Source: Brachybacterium vulturis
Lineage (GTDB): Bacteria; Actinomycetota; Actinomycetes; Actinomycetales; Dermabacteraceae
Reading direction: 5' to 3'
Length of the DNA: 64,000 nucleotides
NCBI RefSeq assembly: GCF_002407185.1
Contig: NZ_CP023563.1
Coordinates: 558,001-622,000, forward strand
Each line of letters begins with the position of its first letter. The first letter of the stretch is position 1. The position numbers and the translations under genes are program-made. A model generated the notes under the pieces. The model was not told where the DNA came from and ran no database searches. It saw only the letters and a list, made by a program, of their open reading frames with translations. This document shows positions 46,914 through 54,173 of this stretch, piece by piece.

Positions 46914-47402
46914 TCACCGTTCGTCACCGGCGGACTCCTCGTCCTCGACGACGTCCTCCAGCCGGCGCGGCCCGGCACCGGTCGCAGCGAGGGCGTCATC
47001 AGGGTTCAGCAGTGCGCAGGCCTTCAGGGAGAGGCAGCCGCAGCCGATGCAGCCGGTGAGCTCGTGCTCGAGCCGTTCGATCGCGCGCCGCCGCTCCTCG
47101 AGCTTCTTCTTCCACTGCCTGGAGGCACGCTGCCAGTCGGCATGGGAGGGGGTGCTCTCCATCGGGACCTCGCCGAACGCCTCCTTCACGTCGGCCAGCG
47201 GCATGCCCAGTCGCTTGGCGACGGAGATCAGCGAGACCCGACGCAGCATATGGCGCGGATAGCGGCGCTGGTTCCCGCCGGTGCGCACCGATCCCACCAG
47301 ACCCAGCTCCTCGTAGTAGCGCAGGGCGGAGGCCGCCACGCCCGTGCGGCGACCCATCTCGCCGATGGTCAGCAGCTCATCGGGCTCATGCGTGGGATTC
47401 AC
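46914..47402 (-). CDS. soxR: Redox-sensitive transcriptional activator SoxR
   Basis: This 162-residue MerR-family activator has the winged helix LLTIGEMGRRTGVAASALRY (YEELGLVGSVRTGGNQRRYP follows), the dimer helix, and the [2Fe-2S] cluster motif CIGCGCLSLKAC (C-x2-C-x-C-x5-C) that defines SoxR. An acidic tail (LEDVVEDEESAGDER) is extra. The GTG at 47402 follows GGGAGGGG. It is divergent from a ferredoxin gene whose promoter contains a perfect SoxR box, so that ferredoxin is probably its direct target. Confidence 0.94.
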   Translation of the reverse strand: MNPTHEPDELLTIGEMGRRTGVAASALRYYEELGLVGSVRTGGNQRRYPRHMLRRVSLISVAKRLGMPLADVKEAFGEVPMESTPSHADWQRASRQWKKKLEERRRAIERLEHELTGCIGCGCLSLKACALLNPDDALAATGAGPRRLEDVVEDEESAGDER

Positions 47403-47425
47403 GCCTCACCCCTCCCGCTCACGTC

Positions 47426-47456
47426 TTGACCTCAAGTGTGCTTGAGATCCTACGCT
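47426..47456 (+). promoter_or_regulatory. SoxR-activated promoter with 19-base spacer and SoxR box
   Basis: TTGACC (47426-47431) and TACGCT (47451-47456) are 19 bases apart, the over-long spacing typical of MerR-family targets. The spacer holds the perfect dyad CTCAAGTGTGCTTGAG (47431-47446), which matches the classical SoxR box CCTCAAG-N4-CTTGAGG. A minus-strand -10 for soxR (TAGGAT) overlaps it. Confidence 0.85.
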
Positions 47457-47486
47457 CCTGGACAACACCTCAGGAAGGACCTCCCC

Positions 47487-47816
47487 ATGACCTACGTGAT
47501 CGCCCTGCCGTGCGTGGACGTGAAGGATCGCGCCTGCGTGGACGAATGCCCCGTGGACTGCATCTACGAGGGCAATCGGATGCTGTACATCCAGCCCGAC
47601 GAATGCGTGGACTGCGGTGCCTGCGAACCCGTCTGCCCGGTCGAGGCGATCTTCTACGAGGACGACACCCCCGATCAGTGGGCCGAGTACTACGACGCCA
47701 ACGTCGACTTCTTCGACGATCTCGGGGCCCCCGGCGGTGCGGCGAAGATGGGCGTGATCGACAAGGACCATCCGCTCGTCGAGGCGCTGCCGCTGCAGCC
47801 CAACCCCCTGGCCTGA
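47487..47816 (+). CDS. fdxA: Ferredoxin, FdxA (7Fe) type
   Basis: This 109-residue seven-iron ferredoxin has the cluster-binding cysteines in CVDVKDRACVDECPVDCIYE and CVDCGACEPVCPVEAIFYED, with the usual acidic C-terminal half (YYDANVDFFDDLG). The ATG at 47487 follows AGGAAGGA; a start at 47436 would lie inside the SoxR promoter. It carries electrons at low potential. Control by SoxR suggests a role in redox-drug stress, perhaps reducing oxidised SoxR or refuelling repair enzymes; the role is inferred. Confidence 0.93.
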   Translation: MTYVIALPCVDVKDRACVDECPVDCIYEGNRMLYIQPDECVDCGACEPVCPVEAIFYEDDTPDQWAEYYDANVDFFDDLGAPGGAAKMGVIDKDHPLVEALPLQPNPLA

Positions 47817-47868
47817 CACGCGTGGGAGGTTCCCCGGTCCGGTTCGTCCCGCTGCCTAGACTGCGGGC

Positions 47869-48258
47869 ATGACCGCATCTGTCACCCGTGTGAGCTCTGC
47901 TCCGCAGACGCTCTTGAGCATCGGGGAGCTCTCCTCTCACACCGGTGTGAGCCCTCGCTCCCTGCGGTACTACGAGGAGCAGTCCCTCTTGCCGGCCCGC
48001 CGCACCCCGGCCGGTCATCGACGCTACGACCGGGAGTCCGTGGACCGGGTCGCCCTGGTCCAGCGGCTGTTCGCCGCCGGGCTCACCAGCACCGAGATCC
48101 GCCCGGTGCTGCCCGGGCTGGTCGACGAGGAGCACCGCACCGGGGATCTGGTGACCACGCTGCGCGAGCACCGCTCCCGCCTGCAGCAGGAGATCGCTCG
48201 GCAGCTCGACACCGTCGACATCCTCGACGAGGTCATCGAGTACCAGGAACGGACCTGA
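47869..48258 (+). CDS. MerR-family transcriptional regulator
   Basis: This 129-residue MerR-type protein has the DNA-binding region LLSIGELSSHTGVSPRSLRY (YEEQSLLPARRTPAGHRRYD) and a short C-terminal coiled coil ending LDTVDILDEVIEYQERT. It has no metal- or cluster-binding cysteines, so it is likely a small-molecule responder. The ATG at 47869 follows TAGACT (47857-47862) by 6 bases with no ribosome site, consistent with a leaderless mRNA. The target is unknown. Confidence 0.88.
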   Translation: MTASVTRVSSAPQTLLSIGELSSHTGVSPRSLRYYEEQSLLPARRTPAGHRRYDRESVDRVALVQRLFAAGLTSTEIRPVLPGLVDEEHRTGDLVTTLREHRSRLQQEIARQLDTVDILDEVIEYQERT

Positions 48259-48346
48259 CCCCACCGTCGCCTCAGGTGCTCCGCAGGTGTTCCCCCCCAC
48301 CGCCGGAGCGGAGGAGAATGGGTGGCCCCTGCCCAAGGAGGCCACC

Positions 48347-48733
48347 ATGGCCAAGTACGTGCTCCTGAAGCATTACCGAGGCGCCCCTGCCGGGGTGAAC
48401 GACGTCCCCATGGAGCAGTGGTCCGAGCGCGATGTCGCCGATCACCTGCAGTACATGGAGGACTTCGCCGAGCGGCTGCGGGAGAGCGGCGAGTTCGTCG
48501 ACTCCCTGGCGCTGTCCGACCGCGGCACCTTCGTGCGGTACGACGGCGTGGGCAGGCCCCCGCTCACCGATTCCGCCGCGCTGGACGCGAAGGATCTGGT
48601 GGCGGGCTGGATGATCATCGACGTGGCCGATCACGACCGGGCCCTGGAGCTCGCGGCCGAGCTCTCCGCGGAGCCCGGGAAGGACGGGGAGCCGATCCAC
48701 GAATGGCTCGAGCTGCGCCCCGTCCTCGGCTGA
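48347..48733 (+). CDS. YCII-related (DGPF domain) protein
   Basis: This 128-residue YCII-like protein begins AKYVLLKHYRGAPAGVNDVP, has MEDFAERLRESGEFVDSLAL and a central GWMIIDVADHDRALELAAEL and ends EWLELRPVLG. This pattern belongs to the DGPF/YciI family that often accompanies ECF sigma factors, although none is adjacent here. The ATG at 48347 follows AAGGAGG. Its biochemical function is not established. Confidence 0.85.
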   Translation: MAKYVLLKHYRGAPAGVNDVPMEQWSERDVADHLQYMEDFAERLRESGEFVDSLALSDRGTFVRYDGVGRPPLTDSAALDAKDLVAGWMIIDVADHDRALELAAELSAEPGKDGEPIHEWLELRPVLG

Positions 48734-48761
48734 GAGCCGCCCGGGCCCCGCAGATCGCACG

Positions 48762-48985
48762 TCAGCGGAGGTGGCGCTCGCAGCCCGCAGTGGTGAGGAA
48801 GGCCGGGAACTCCTCCCCCAGCACCGCTCCTTGAGGATCGGCATGCCCTCCTCGGTGAGCATCCCCTGGTTGATCCACTGCCACAGCTGGGAGCGGGAGA
48901 TCTCGGCGGTCGCGGCGTCCTCCCTCAGGTGGTCGATCGCCGCCGCTCCCTGCCCCTGCAGCCAGGAGTCGAGGTAGCGCATCGA
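48762..48985 (-). pseudogene. Malate synthase C-terminal relic
   Basis: The minus strand encodes MRYLDSWLQGQGAAAIDHLR and then EDAATAEISRSQLWQWINQG, an unmistakable malate synthase block. The reading frame then shifts near 48805-48815 and continues as VLGEEFPAFLTTAGCERHLR with a stop at 48762, matching the family's very end. About 50 residues between these blocks and roughly 450 N-terminal residues are absent, and the usual MEDAATAEISR reads REDAATAEISR. It is therefore a decayed 3' fragment, not a functional glyoxylate-cycle enzyme. Confidence 0.8.
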
Positions 48986-49044
48986 GTTCCTCGAGCGGCA
49001 TGCGCCGACGGGGGCGGCCGACGGGGCGTGAGAGCGCCTCGGCG

Positions 49045-49665
49045 CTATCCGCGCACGACCCCGAGCAGCAGGAGCACGGCGAGCCCCCCGTAGACCGTGC
49101 CCGCCACGGCGTCCAGGGACAGGCGGACGCGACGCCGGCCGAGCACGGCGTCCCGGAAGAGTCCGGCCGTGCTGCCGATCGTGATGTCCGCGATCAGCCC
49201 GATGAGCTGGAGCAGCAGACCGAGCATGAGCATCTGCGCGAGAGGGTGCTCTCCCGCCGAGCCGAGGAACTGAGGCAGGAAGGCCACGAAGAACAGCGCC
49301 ACCTTGGGGTTGGTGATGTTCACCAGGAAGCCGCGCCGGAACACGTTCGGGACCGCCCCCGCCTCCGCGATCTCCGCCCCGGCGCTGCGCCAGGTGGTGA
49401 TGGCGAGGTAGGCCAGGTAGCCGGCGCCGGCGATCCGGATCGCATCGAGGGCGGCGGGCAGTTGCGTCAGCGCGACGCCCAGCCCCGTCGCCGCGACGAG
49501 CACCCAGACGGTCATCGCGGAGGTCACGCCGAAGGCACCGCGCACCGCCGCCCTCCGACCCTGATTGATGCCGGTCGCGACCAGGAACGCCATATCGGGT
49601 CCCGGGGTCACCAGGATCACCAGCACCGCCACGAGGAACGCGGGCAGAACGGTCACATCGAGCAC
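49045..49665 (-). CDS. LysE/RhtB-family amino-acid exporter
   Basis: This 206-residue exporter has about six helices and the LysE-family start FLVAVLVILVTPGPDMAFLV followed by GRRAAVRGAFGVTSAMTVWV, plus FRRGFLVNITNPKVALFFVA, the conserved loop of RhtB proteins. A GTG at 49665 is the start. It is divergent from an Lrp-type regulator (49827), a standard pairing in which the regulator senses the exported amino acid. The substrate is unknown. Confidence 0.9.
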   Translation of the reverse strand: MLDVTVLPAFLVAVLVILVTPGPDMAFLVATGINQGRRAAVRGAFGVTSAMTVWVLVAATGLGVALTQLPAALDAIRIAGAGYLAYLAITTWRSAGAEIAEAGAVPNVFRRGFLVNITNPKVALFFVAFLPQFLGSAGEHPLAQMLMLGLLLQLIGLIADITIGSTAGLFRDAVLGRRRVRLSLDAVAGTVYGGLAVLLLLGVVRG

Positions 49666-49826
49666 TTCGCCACCTTCGACTCTCAGCGGGAGGAACTCCC
49701 GAAAACCAGGCCCTCACCTGGGCCAAGAGAGAAGATAGTGGTCGGCGATGCGGCGCCGCAATCACCGAGTTGCGGACAGGATGCGGAATTCTCCAGCACT
49801 CTGTCTGGTGGCGTTACGCTGACTGC

Positions 49827-50255
49827 GTGCTCGACGACCTGGATTACCGCCTCATCGCCCTTCTGCGCTCCAACAGCCGCACCCCGGTGGCGGTCCTGGC
49901 GCGGGAGCTGGGGATCAATCGCTCGACCGTCACCTCGCGGATCGACCGCCTGGTGGACACCGGGGTGATCGAGGGCTTCACGATCCGGGTCAGCAGCGAC
50001 CTCGAGCAGGACTCGGTGCAGGGCGTGATGCTCGTGGCCACCGACACCCGCCGCAACCACGACATCGTCCACGAGATCCGCGGATATCCGGAGATCGAGC
50101 AGTTCCACTCGACCACCGGGACCTGGGACCTGGTGATCCAGCTGCGCTGCCGCAACCTCTCCGATTTCGATCTGGTGCTCGAACGCATCCGGGCCCTGCC
50201 GGGCGTGAACTCCACCCAGACGAGTCTGCTGTTCAGCTCGCTGCGCACCGCGTAG
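49827..50255 (+). CDS. Lrp/AsnC-family transcriptional regulator
   Basis: This 142-residue regulator has the helix-turn-helix LDYRLIALLRSNSRTPVAVL through RELGINRSTVTSRIDRLVDT and a RAM domain with HSTTGTWDLVIQLRCRNLSD. The GTG at 49827 follows TACGCT (49815-49820) by 6 bases and has no ribosome site; a longer frame from 49770 would run through that promoter. It probably controls the divergent LysE-type exporter. Confidence 0.86.
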   Translation: MLDDLDYRLIALLRSNSRTPVAVLARELGINRSTVTSRIDRLVDTGVIEGFTIRVSSDLEQDSVQGVMLVATDTRRNHDIVHEIRGYPEIEQFHSTTGTWDLVIQLRCRNLSDFDLVLERIRALPGVNSTQTSLLFSSLRTA

Positions 50256-50276
50256 TCAGGCACCGGCGGCGCGGCC

Positions 50277-51068
50277 TCACCCCTCGATGAGCCGGGCGGA
50301 GATCACGGTGTTGTCCAGGTGGTGCTCGTCCTCGTCCAGATCCCCGCTGCAGGTGATCAAGCGCAGCTCCGGCCCGGCTGTCCTGCCGTAGACGGCCACG
50401 GTGGGGAACTCGTCCTTGGGGTACCGGGCCGCGTCGTACACCTCGAAGGTCGCGACGCTCCCGTCCTGGCGGTCGACCTCGATGCGGTCGCCGGGCTCCA
50501 GGGCTCCGAGCTCGAAGAACACCGAGGGGACACCGCCCCAGGTCACGTGGCCCTCGATGACGGCGGGCCCGGTCTCGCCCGGGGTGGGTGAGCCCTCGAA
50601 CCAGGCCGCGAGGTCAGCCCGCTCACCGCGCGGGGCGAGCAGCTGTCCGTCCTGTCCGAGACCGATCGGGAACACCTGCTCATCGACGCCGATCGCGTCG
50701 ATCCGCAGCCCCGTCGGCTCCGACGCGGGCAGTGGGGCCGCCACGGGCGTCTCCGGCGGGGCCGTGGCCGGCTGCTGCGACGGTTCGGCCGCCGCGGTGC
50801 TCGGGACGGCCGACGGCTCCGCGCTCCCTTCGTCCGAGGGCTCCGCGCTCTCTTCGCCCGCGGGCTCCGCGCCGCCGCCGTCCGACGGCTCCACTGCGCC
50901 GCTGTCCGCCAGCGGGTCGTTCGTGCGCAACGGCGGTTCCGGCGGGGCGCCGACCTGGCTGGTCAGCGCGAACACCACAAGAGCAGCGCCGAGCAGGCCG
51001 AGGACCGCCAGAACGACGGCCGCCGTGCGACGGCCGCCGTCCTGTCGGGATGCTCCCTGAGGGTTCAT
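50277..51068 (-). CDS. Class F sortase
   Basis: This 263-residue sortase has an N-terminal membrane anchor (AAVVLAVLGLLGAALVVFAL, residues 16-35), a Pro/Ser/Glu-rich stalk of about 80 residues, and a sortase domain with H174 (AVIEGHVTWGG), C240 (LRLITCSG) and R259 (TVISARL). The class F look comes from the Cys motif and compact domain. The ATG at 51068 is one base after the CHRD gene stop, so the two are coupled. Its substrate would be expected to carry a sorting signal, yet the neighbour lacks a clear LPxTG. Confidence 0.87.
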   Translation of the reverse strand: MNPQGASRQDGGRRTAAVVLAVLGLLGAALVVFALTSQVGAPPEPPLRTNDPLADSGAVEPSDGGGAEPAGEESAEPSDEGSAEPSAVPSTAAAEPSQQPATAPPETPVAAPLPASEPTGLRIDAIGVDEQVFPIGLGQDGQLLAPRGERADLAAWFEGSPTPGETGPAVIEGHVTWGGVPSVFFELGALEPGDRIEVDRQDGSVATFEVYDAARYPKDEFPTVAVYGRTAGPELRLITCSGDLDEDEHHLDNTVISARLIEG

Positions 51069-51069
51069 C

Positions 51070-51849
51070 TCACTTCTGGGTCTGACGACGGCGCAGCGCG
51101 AAGCCACCGGCAGCCGCTGCGGTCAGCAGACCGCCTCCGGCCAGCAGAGCGCCGGCCTGCTCGATGCCAGCGGTGGTGCCGTCACCGGTCTCCGCACCGC
51201 CCTCGGGCCACTGCTCCATCTGGGCCAGGTCGAGCGTGCCGCAGGCGGCAGGATCGGTGGCCTCCGAGGGCAGGCTCGGGTCCAGATCGGACTCCTGCTC
51301 GCCGTCGTAGGTGCCGTTGCCGTTGTGGTCCACGCCGTGCAGCACCACGGAGCCATCACCCTTGGCGAGGCTGGCGGCGACGTCGTCGTTGACCTCGAAG
51401 GTGCGCTCATAGGTCGCGTCACCGACCGGGAACCGATCCACGGCCAGGGCGCTGTCGGGGCTGGTATCGCCCTCCTTGGTCAGCGAGACCTGCACACCGC
51501 CGTAGGAGCCGGCGGCGTCCGTGGTGCGGATCGCGCCGTCGACCCCGGTGCCCTCCATGTTCGGGTCAGGGCACTGGTTGGTGCCGCCGATGTGGATGTG
51601 CTGGGCGTGGGGGGCCTCGGCGAGCATGCCGGAGCTGTCGAGCTTCACGGTGACCTCGTTGCCGTCGAGCGTGATCCACGCCGTGCCGGAGGCTCCGGAG
51701 TCGTTCAGCTCGCTGAGGTGAGCCTCGAGGGTGGCGGAACCCTGCCCGCCGTCGTGGTCGTCGGCCAGTGCAGCGCCGGAGGCGCCGAGCGTGCCGAGGG
51801 CGACCGTGGCCGCGAAGAGGGGGAGCAGTCGCTTCGTCGTCGTACGCAT
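51070..51849 (-). CDS. CHRD-domain surface protein
   Basis: This 259-residue exported protein has a signal peptide (residues 1-29, ending GASGAALA) and one CHRD domain including LSELNDSGASGTAWITLDGN, HAQHIHIGG and VVLHGVDHNGNGTYDGEQES. The C-terminus has a hydrophobic helix (AGALLAGGGLLTAAAAGGFA) and the basic tail LRRRQTQK, like a cell-wall anchor, but no LPxTG; ETGDGTTAG precedes the helix. The ATG at 51849 follows AAGGAG. It is co-transcribed with the sortase, so a non-canonical sorting signal is possible. Confidence 0.85.
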   Translation of the reverse strand: MRTTTKRLLPLFAATVALGTLGASGAALADDHDGGQGSATLEAHLSELNDSGASGTAWITLDGNEVTVKLDSSGMLAEAPHAQHIHIGGTNQCPDPNMEGTGVDGAIRTTDAAGSYGGVQVSLTKEGDTSPDSALAVDRFPVGDATYERTFEVNDDVAASLAKGDGSVVLHGVDHNGNGTYDGEQESDLDPSLPSEATDPAACGTLDLAQMEQWPEGGAETGDGTTAGIEQAGALLAGGGLLTAAAAGGFALRRRQTQK

Positions 51850-52098
51850 GATGACTCCTTCGTCGAATGCCGGACGACCCTTTGGTCGTCGTGGGCGGCG
51901 ATCCAGGAGGGGTTCGGAGCCTGACGGCGAGCGGATTGGAGGGATTCCTGCACGCGATCCCGCGCGCCGCTCCCAGGGCCGGACGTCGCCCCGGGATTCG
52001 TCCCTCACCTGGGCTTCTGCAGATTCTGGCGGAGCCGAACGATCGGTCGGCCGCTGCGGCCGTCCTCGCCGGGCGAGAACCGGCGCGGTGATGACGAG

Positions 52099-52128
52099 AG
52101 GCCCTTCCCCGTGTCCGGGGAAGGGCCT
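52099..52128 (-). terminator. Terminator of the tRNA-Ile/DLW-39/tRNA-Ala unit
   Basis: A perfect 12-base stem (AGGCCCTTCCCC / GGGGAAGGGCCT) with a 6-base loop begins 12 bases beyond the encoded CCA of tRNA-Ala. A short T-containing run follows on the minus strand. Confidence 0.8.
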
Positions 52129-52140
52129 CTGTCTGGTGCG

Positions 52141-52216
52141 TGGTGGAGACTAGGGGGGTCGAACCCCTGACCTGAAGCTTGCAAAGCTACCGCTCTACCA
52201 ACTGAGCTAAGTCCCC
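52141..52216 (-). tRNA. tRNA-Ala (anticodon UGC)
   Basis: This 76-base tRNA is on the minus strand, starting GGGGACTTAGCTCAG and ending CTAGTCTCCACCA with the CCA encoded. The anticodon loop reads TTTGCAA (UGC). The acceptor stem has the G3:U70 wobble, the identity element for alanine. The T-loop GGTTCGACCCC is standard. It is the last member of the tRNA-Ile/DLW-39/tRNA-Ala unit. Confidence 0.97.
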
Positions 52217-52228
52217 GTGCGCGGAAGA

Positions 52229-52411
52229 TCAGGCGGTGCGGGCCGGTGCGGGCTGTGCCGTCGCCGACTCGGCGTCCTGCTCGGCGGAGATGCGCTCCGC
52301 CTCGTTCCACAGATCATTGCGGATGTGGTCGGATTCGACCTTCCGCCATACGAGGAGTCCCGCGATCGACGTCCCGGTCAGGACGGCGGCGGCGGTGATG
52401 AACTTCTTCAT
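52229..52411 (-). CDS. DLW-39 family small membrane protein
   Basis: This 60-residue protein begins MKKFITAAAVLTGTSIAGLL, a signal-like or anchoring helix, followed by VWRKVESDHIRNDLWNEAER with the DLW signature and an Ala/Thr-rich tail. Such short proteins are conserved near gyrA in actinobacteria, and their function is unknown. The ATG at 52411 follows GGAGGA. It lies between tRNA-Ile (21-base gap) and tRNA-Ala (12-base gap) on the same strand, so it is probably freed as mRNA only by tRNA processing. Confidence 0.85.
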   Translation of the reverse strand: MKKFITAAAVLTGTSIAGLLVWRKVESDHIRNDLWNEAERISAEQDAESATAQPAPARTA

Positions 52412-52432
52412 GAGTTCCTCCGATCCTCGAAG

Positions 52433-52506
52433 TGGGCCTAACTGGACTTGAACCAGTGACCTCTGTCTTATCAGGACAGCGCTCTAACCGACTGAGCTAT
52501 AGGCCC
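52433..52506 (-). tRNA. tRNA-Ile (anticodon GAU)
   Basis: This 74-base tRNA begins GGGCCTATAGCTCAGTCGG on the minus strand and has anticodon loop CTGATAA (GAU) and T-arm CTGGTTCAAGTCCAG. The acceptor pairing GGGCCUA/UAGGCCC is perfect. CCA is not encoded, unlike in the neighbouring tRNA-Ala. Confidence 0.97.
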
Positions 52507-52554
52507 ATGGGGATCACAGCCGGAGCAGCTCCGGATGTCGACCACCGACGCACC

Positions 52555-52583
52555 ACTGTACGGCGAGCGTGGCACGGCGTCCA
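52555..52583 (-). promoter_or_regulatory. Predicted promoter of the tRNA-Ile/DLW-39/tRNA-Ala unit
   Basis: On the minus strand TGGACG (52578-52583) and TACAGT (52555-52560) are 17 bases apart. The leader of about 45 bases before tRNA-Ile contains the hairpin CCGGAGC-A-GCTCCGG (52520-52534). Confidence 0.5.
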
Positions 52584-52641
52584 CCTCGCGGGGGTCGGTG
52601 TTTCCGAGGTCACAGCGTCCCCCACCGCACCGGATCACGTC

Positions 52642-52668
52642 CCATCCGATCCCCTCCCGGCTCCGAAC
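52642..52668 (+). promoter_or_regulatory. Possible SigK-type ECF promoter upstream of the fasciclin gene
   Basis: CCATCC (52642-52647) and CCGAAC (52663-52668) are 15 bases apart. The mycobacterial SigK promoters of mpt70/mpt83 have CCATCC and CCGAAT-type elements as I recall. The fasciclin ATG is 79 bases downstream and the sigK gene is next to it. Confidence 0.5.
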
Positions 52669-52747
52669 CCCTGATGTGACTCCCCCTCCCGGGGATGTCC
52701 GGCGCTCGCATCGTGAGCGTGCCCGCAGCATCTCCAAGGAGTTCGTC

Positions 52748-53449
52748 ATGAGCAGATCCACGATCCTTCCCCGTCTCGGGGTCCTCGTCGCCACCGCGGC
52801 TCTGATGAGCGCCTGCTCCGGCGGGATGGGCGAGGACACGCCCAGCTCCGAGGGTGAGCAGCCCGCCGCCACGCAGGGGCAGTCCGCCGAGGAGGGCGGC
52901 ATGGCCTCCGACGGCGGCGGCGAGATGGGCATGGACCCGGCGGCGAACCTGGTCGGCCCGGGCTGCGCGGACTACGCGGCGATGGTGCCCGACGGTGCCG
53001 GCTCGGTCGAGGGCATGGCCCAGGACCCGGTCAGTGTCGCCGCCTCGAACAACCCGATGCTCACCACGCTGACCTCGGCCATCTCGGGCGAGCTGAACCC
53101 GGACGTGGACCTGGCCGACACCCTCGACGGTGACGAGTTCACCGTGTTCGCCCCGGTGGACGACGCCTTCGCGGCCATCCCCGAACAGGACCTGACGGCC
53201 CTGGCCGGTGACACGGAGGGCCTCACCGAGGTGCTGACCTATCATGTGGTGCCCGGTCAGCTCACCCCCGACGAGATCGCCGGGACCCTCACCACCGTGC
53301 AGGGCGAGGACATCGAGGTCACCGGCAGCGGTGACGACCTGATGGTGGGCGATGCGGCCGTGATCTGCGGCGGGGTCCAGACCCAGAACGCGACCGTCTA
53401 CCTGATCGATACCGTTCTGATGCCTCCGGCCATGGCGGAGCAGGGCTGA
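52748..53449 (+). CDS. Fasciclin-domain lipoprotein (MPT83-like)
   Basis: This 233-residue lipoprotein has the signal [17 protein letters not shown] with a lipobox cysteine. A low-complexity Ser/Glu/Gly/Met linker follows, then a single fasciclin domain ([57 protein letters not shown]). MPT83/MPT70 of M. tuberculosis share this layout and are SigK targets. The ATG at 52748 follows CAAGGAG; the long upstream frame is non-coding. It lies directly before sigK-rskA, so it is a probable regulon member and surface adhesin-like protein. Confidence 0.9.
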   Translation: MSRSTILPRLGVLVATAALMSACSGGMGEDTPSSEGEQPAATQGQSAEEGGMASDGGGEMGMDPAANLVGPGCADYAAMVPDGAGSVEGMAQDPVSVAASNNPMLTTLTSAISGELNPDVDLADTLDGDEFTVFAPVDDAFAAIPEQDLTALAGDTEGLTEVLTYHVVPGQLTPDEIAGTLTTVQGEDIEVTGSGDDLMVGDAAVICGGVQTQNATVYLIDTVLMPPAMAEQG

Positions 53450-53540
53450 GCGGGACAGACTGCATTGTCGCCCCGAGCGGGCGAGGAATGGACCTCTCAC
53501 CCATCTCCGTCCGCTCGGGTTCCCGTACAGAAGGAGCCGC

Positions 53541-54173
53541 ATGCCTTCGGAGCCCATCCCCACAGATCCGGCGCACCGATCACCCGGTGATGCCGCCCTG
53601 CGCCCGCTGCACGGTGAGGAGCTCCGGGCCCCCGCGCCCGCTGAGCTGCTGGGTCGCATCGCCCTCGGCGACGAGGACGCCTTCTCCCGCCTGTACGACG
53701 ACACCGCGCCGCTGCTGTTCGGACTGATCCGGCGCGTGGTGCGGGACGTGGCGATGAGCGAGGAGGTGCTGCAGGAGGTGTTCGTGGAGGTATGGCGGCA
53801 GGCCACCCGCTTCGATGCCCACCGCGGCAGCGCACGGGGATGGCTGTGCACCATCGCCCACCGCCGCGCGGTCGACACGGTGCGCTCGAGCGAAGCGGCG
53901 CGGCGGAGGGATTCCGAGGAAGGTCTGCTGCAGATGGAGCAGCAGGTCGTGGATGTGCAGGAGGAGGGGATCATGAGGGTCGAGAGCCAACGCGTGCAGA
54001 CCGCGATGGGTGCGCTCACCCCGGCACAGGCCGAGGCGATCCGCCTCGCCTACTTCGGCGGCTACAGCCATCGCGAGGTGGCAGCCCTGCTCGATGTCCC
54101 CGTCGGGACGGCGAAGACTCGGATCCGTGACGGCATGATCGTGCTGCGAGACCGATTGGGGGTGACCTCGTGA
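53541..54173 (+). CDS. sigK: ECF RNA polymerase sigma factor SigK
   Basis: This 210-residue ECF sigma factor has region 2 (IALGDEDAFSRLYDDTAPLL, EVLQEVFVEVWRQATRFD, RGWLCTIAHRRAVDTVRS) and region 4 (LTPAQAEAIRLAYFGGYSHR, EVAALLDVPVGTAKTRIRDG). The pattern is that of SigK-type factors with an RskA partner. Its TGA overlaps the anti-sigma GTG (GTGA). It probably drives the fasciclin, sigK-rskA and oxidoreductase genes around it. Confidence 0.9.
   Translation: MPSEPIPTDPAHRSPGDAALRPLHGEELRAPAPAELLGRIALGDEDAFSRLYDDTAPLLFGLIRRVVRDVAMSEEVLQEVFVEVWRQATRFDAHRGSARGWLCTIAHRRAVDTVRSSEAARRRDSEEGLLQMEQQVVDVQEEGIMRVESQRVQTAMGALTPAQAEAIRLAYFGGYSHREVAALLDVPVGTAKTRIRDGMIVLRDRLGVTS

Noticed and set aside
52034-52047. 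GCCGAACGATCGGT, similar to the PaaR dyads
   Set aside because: It lies about 185 bases upstream of the CHRD gene, unrelated to phenylacetate, with two mismatches to the aligned site A sequence.
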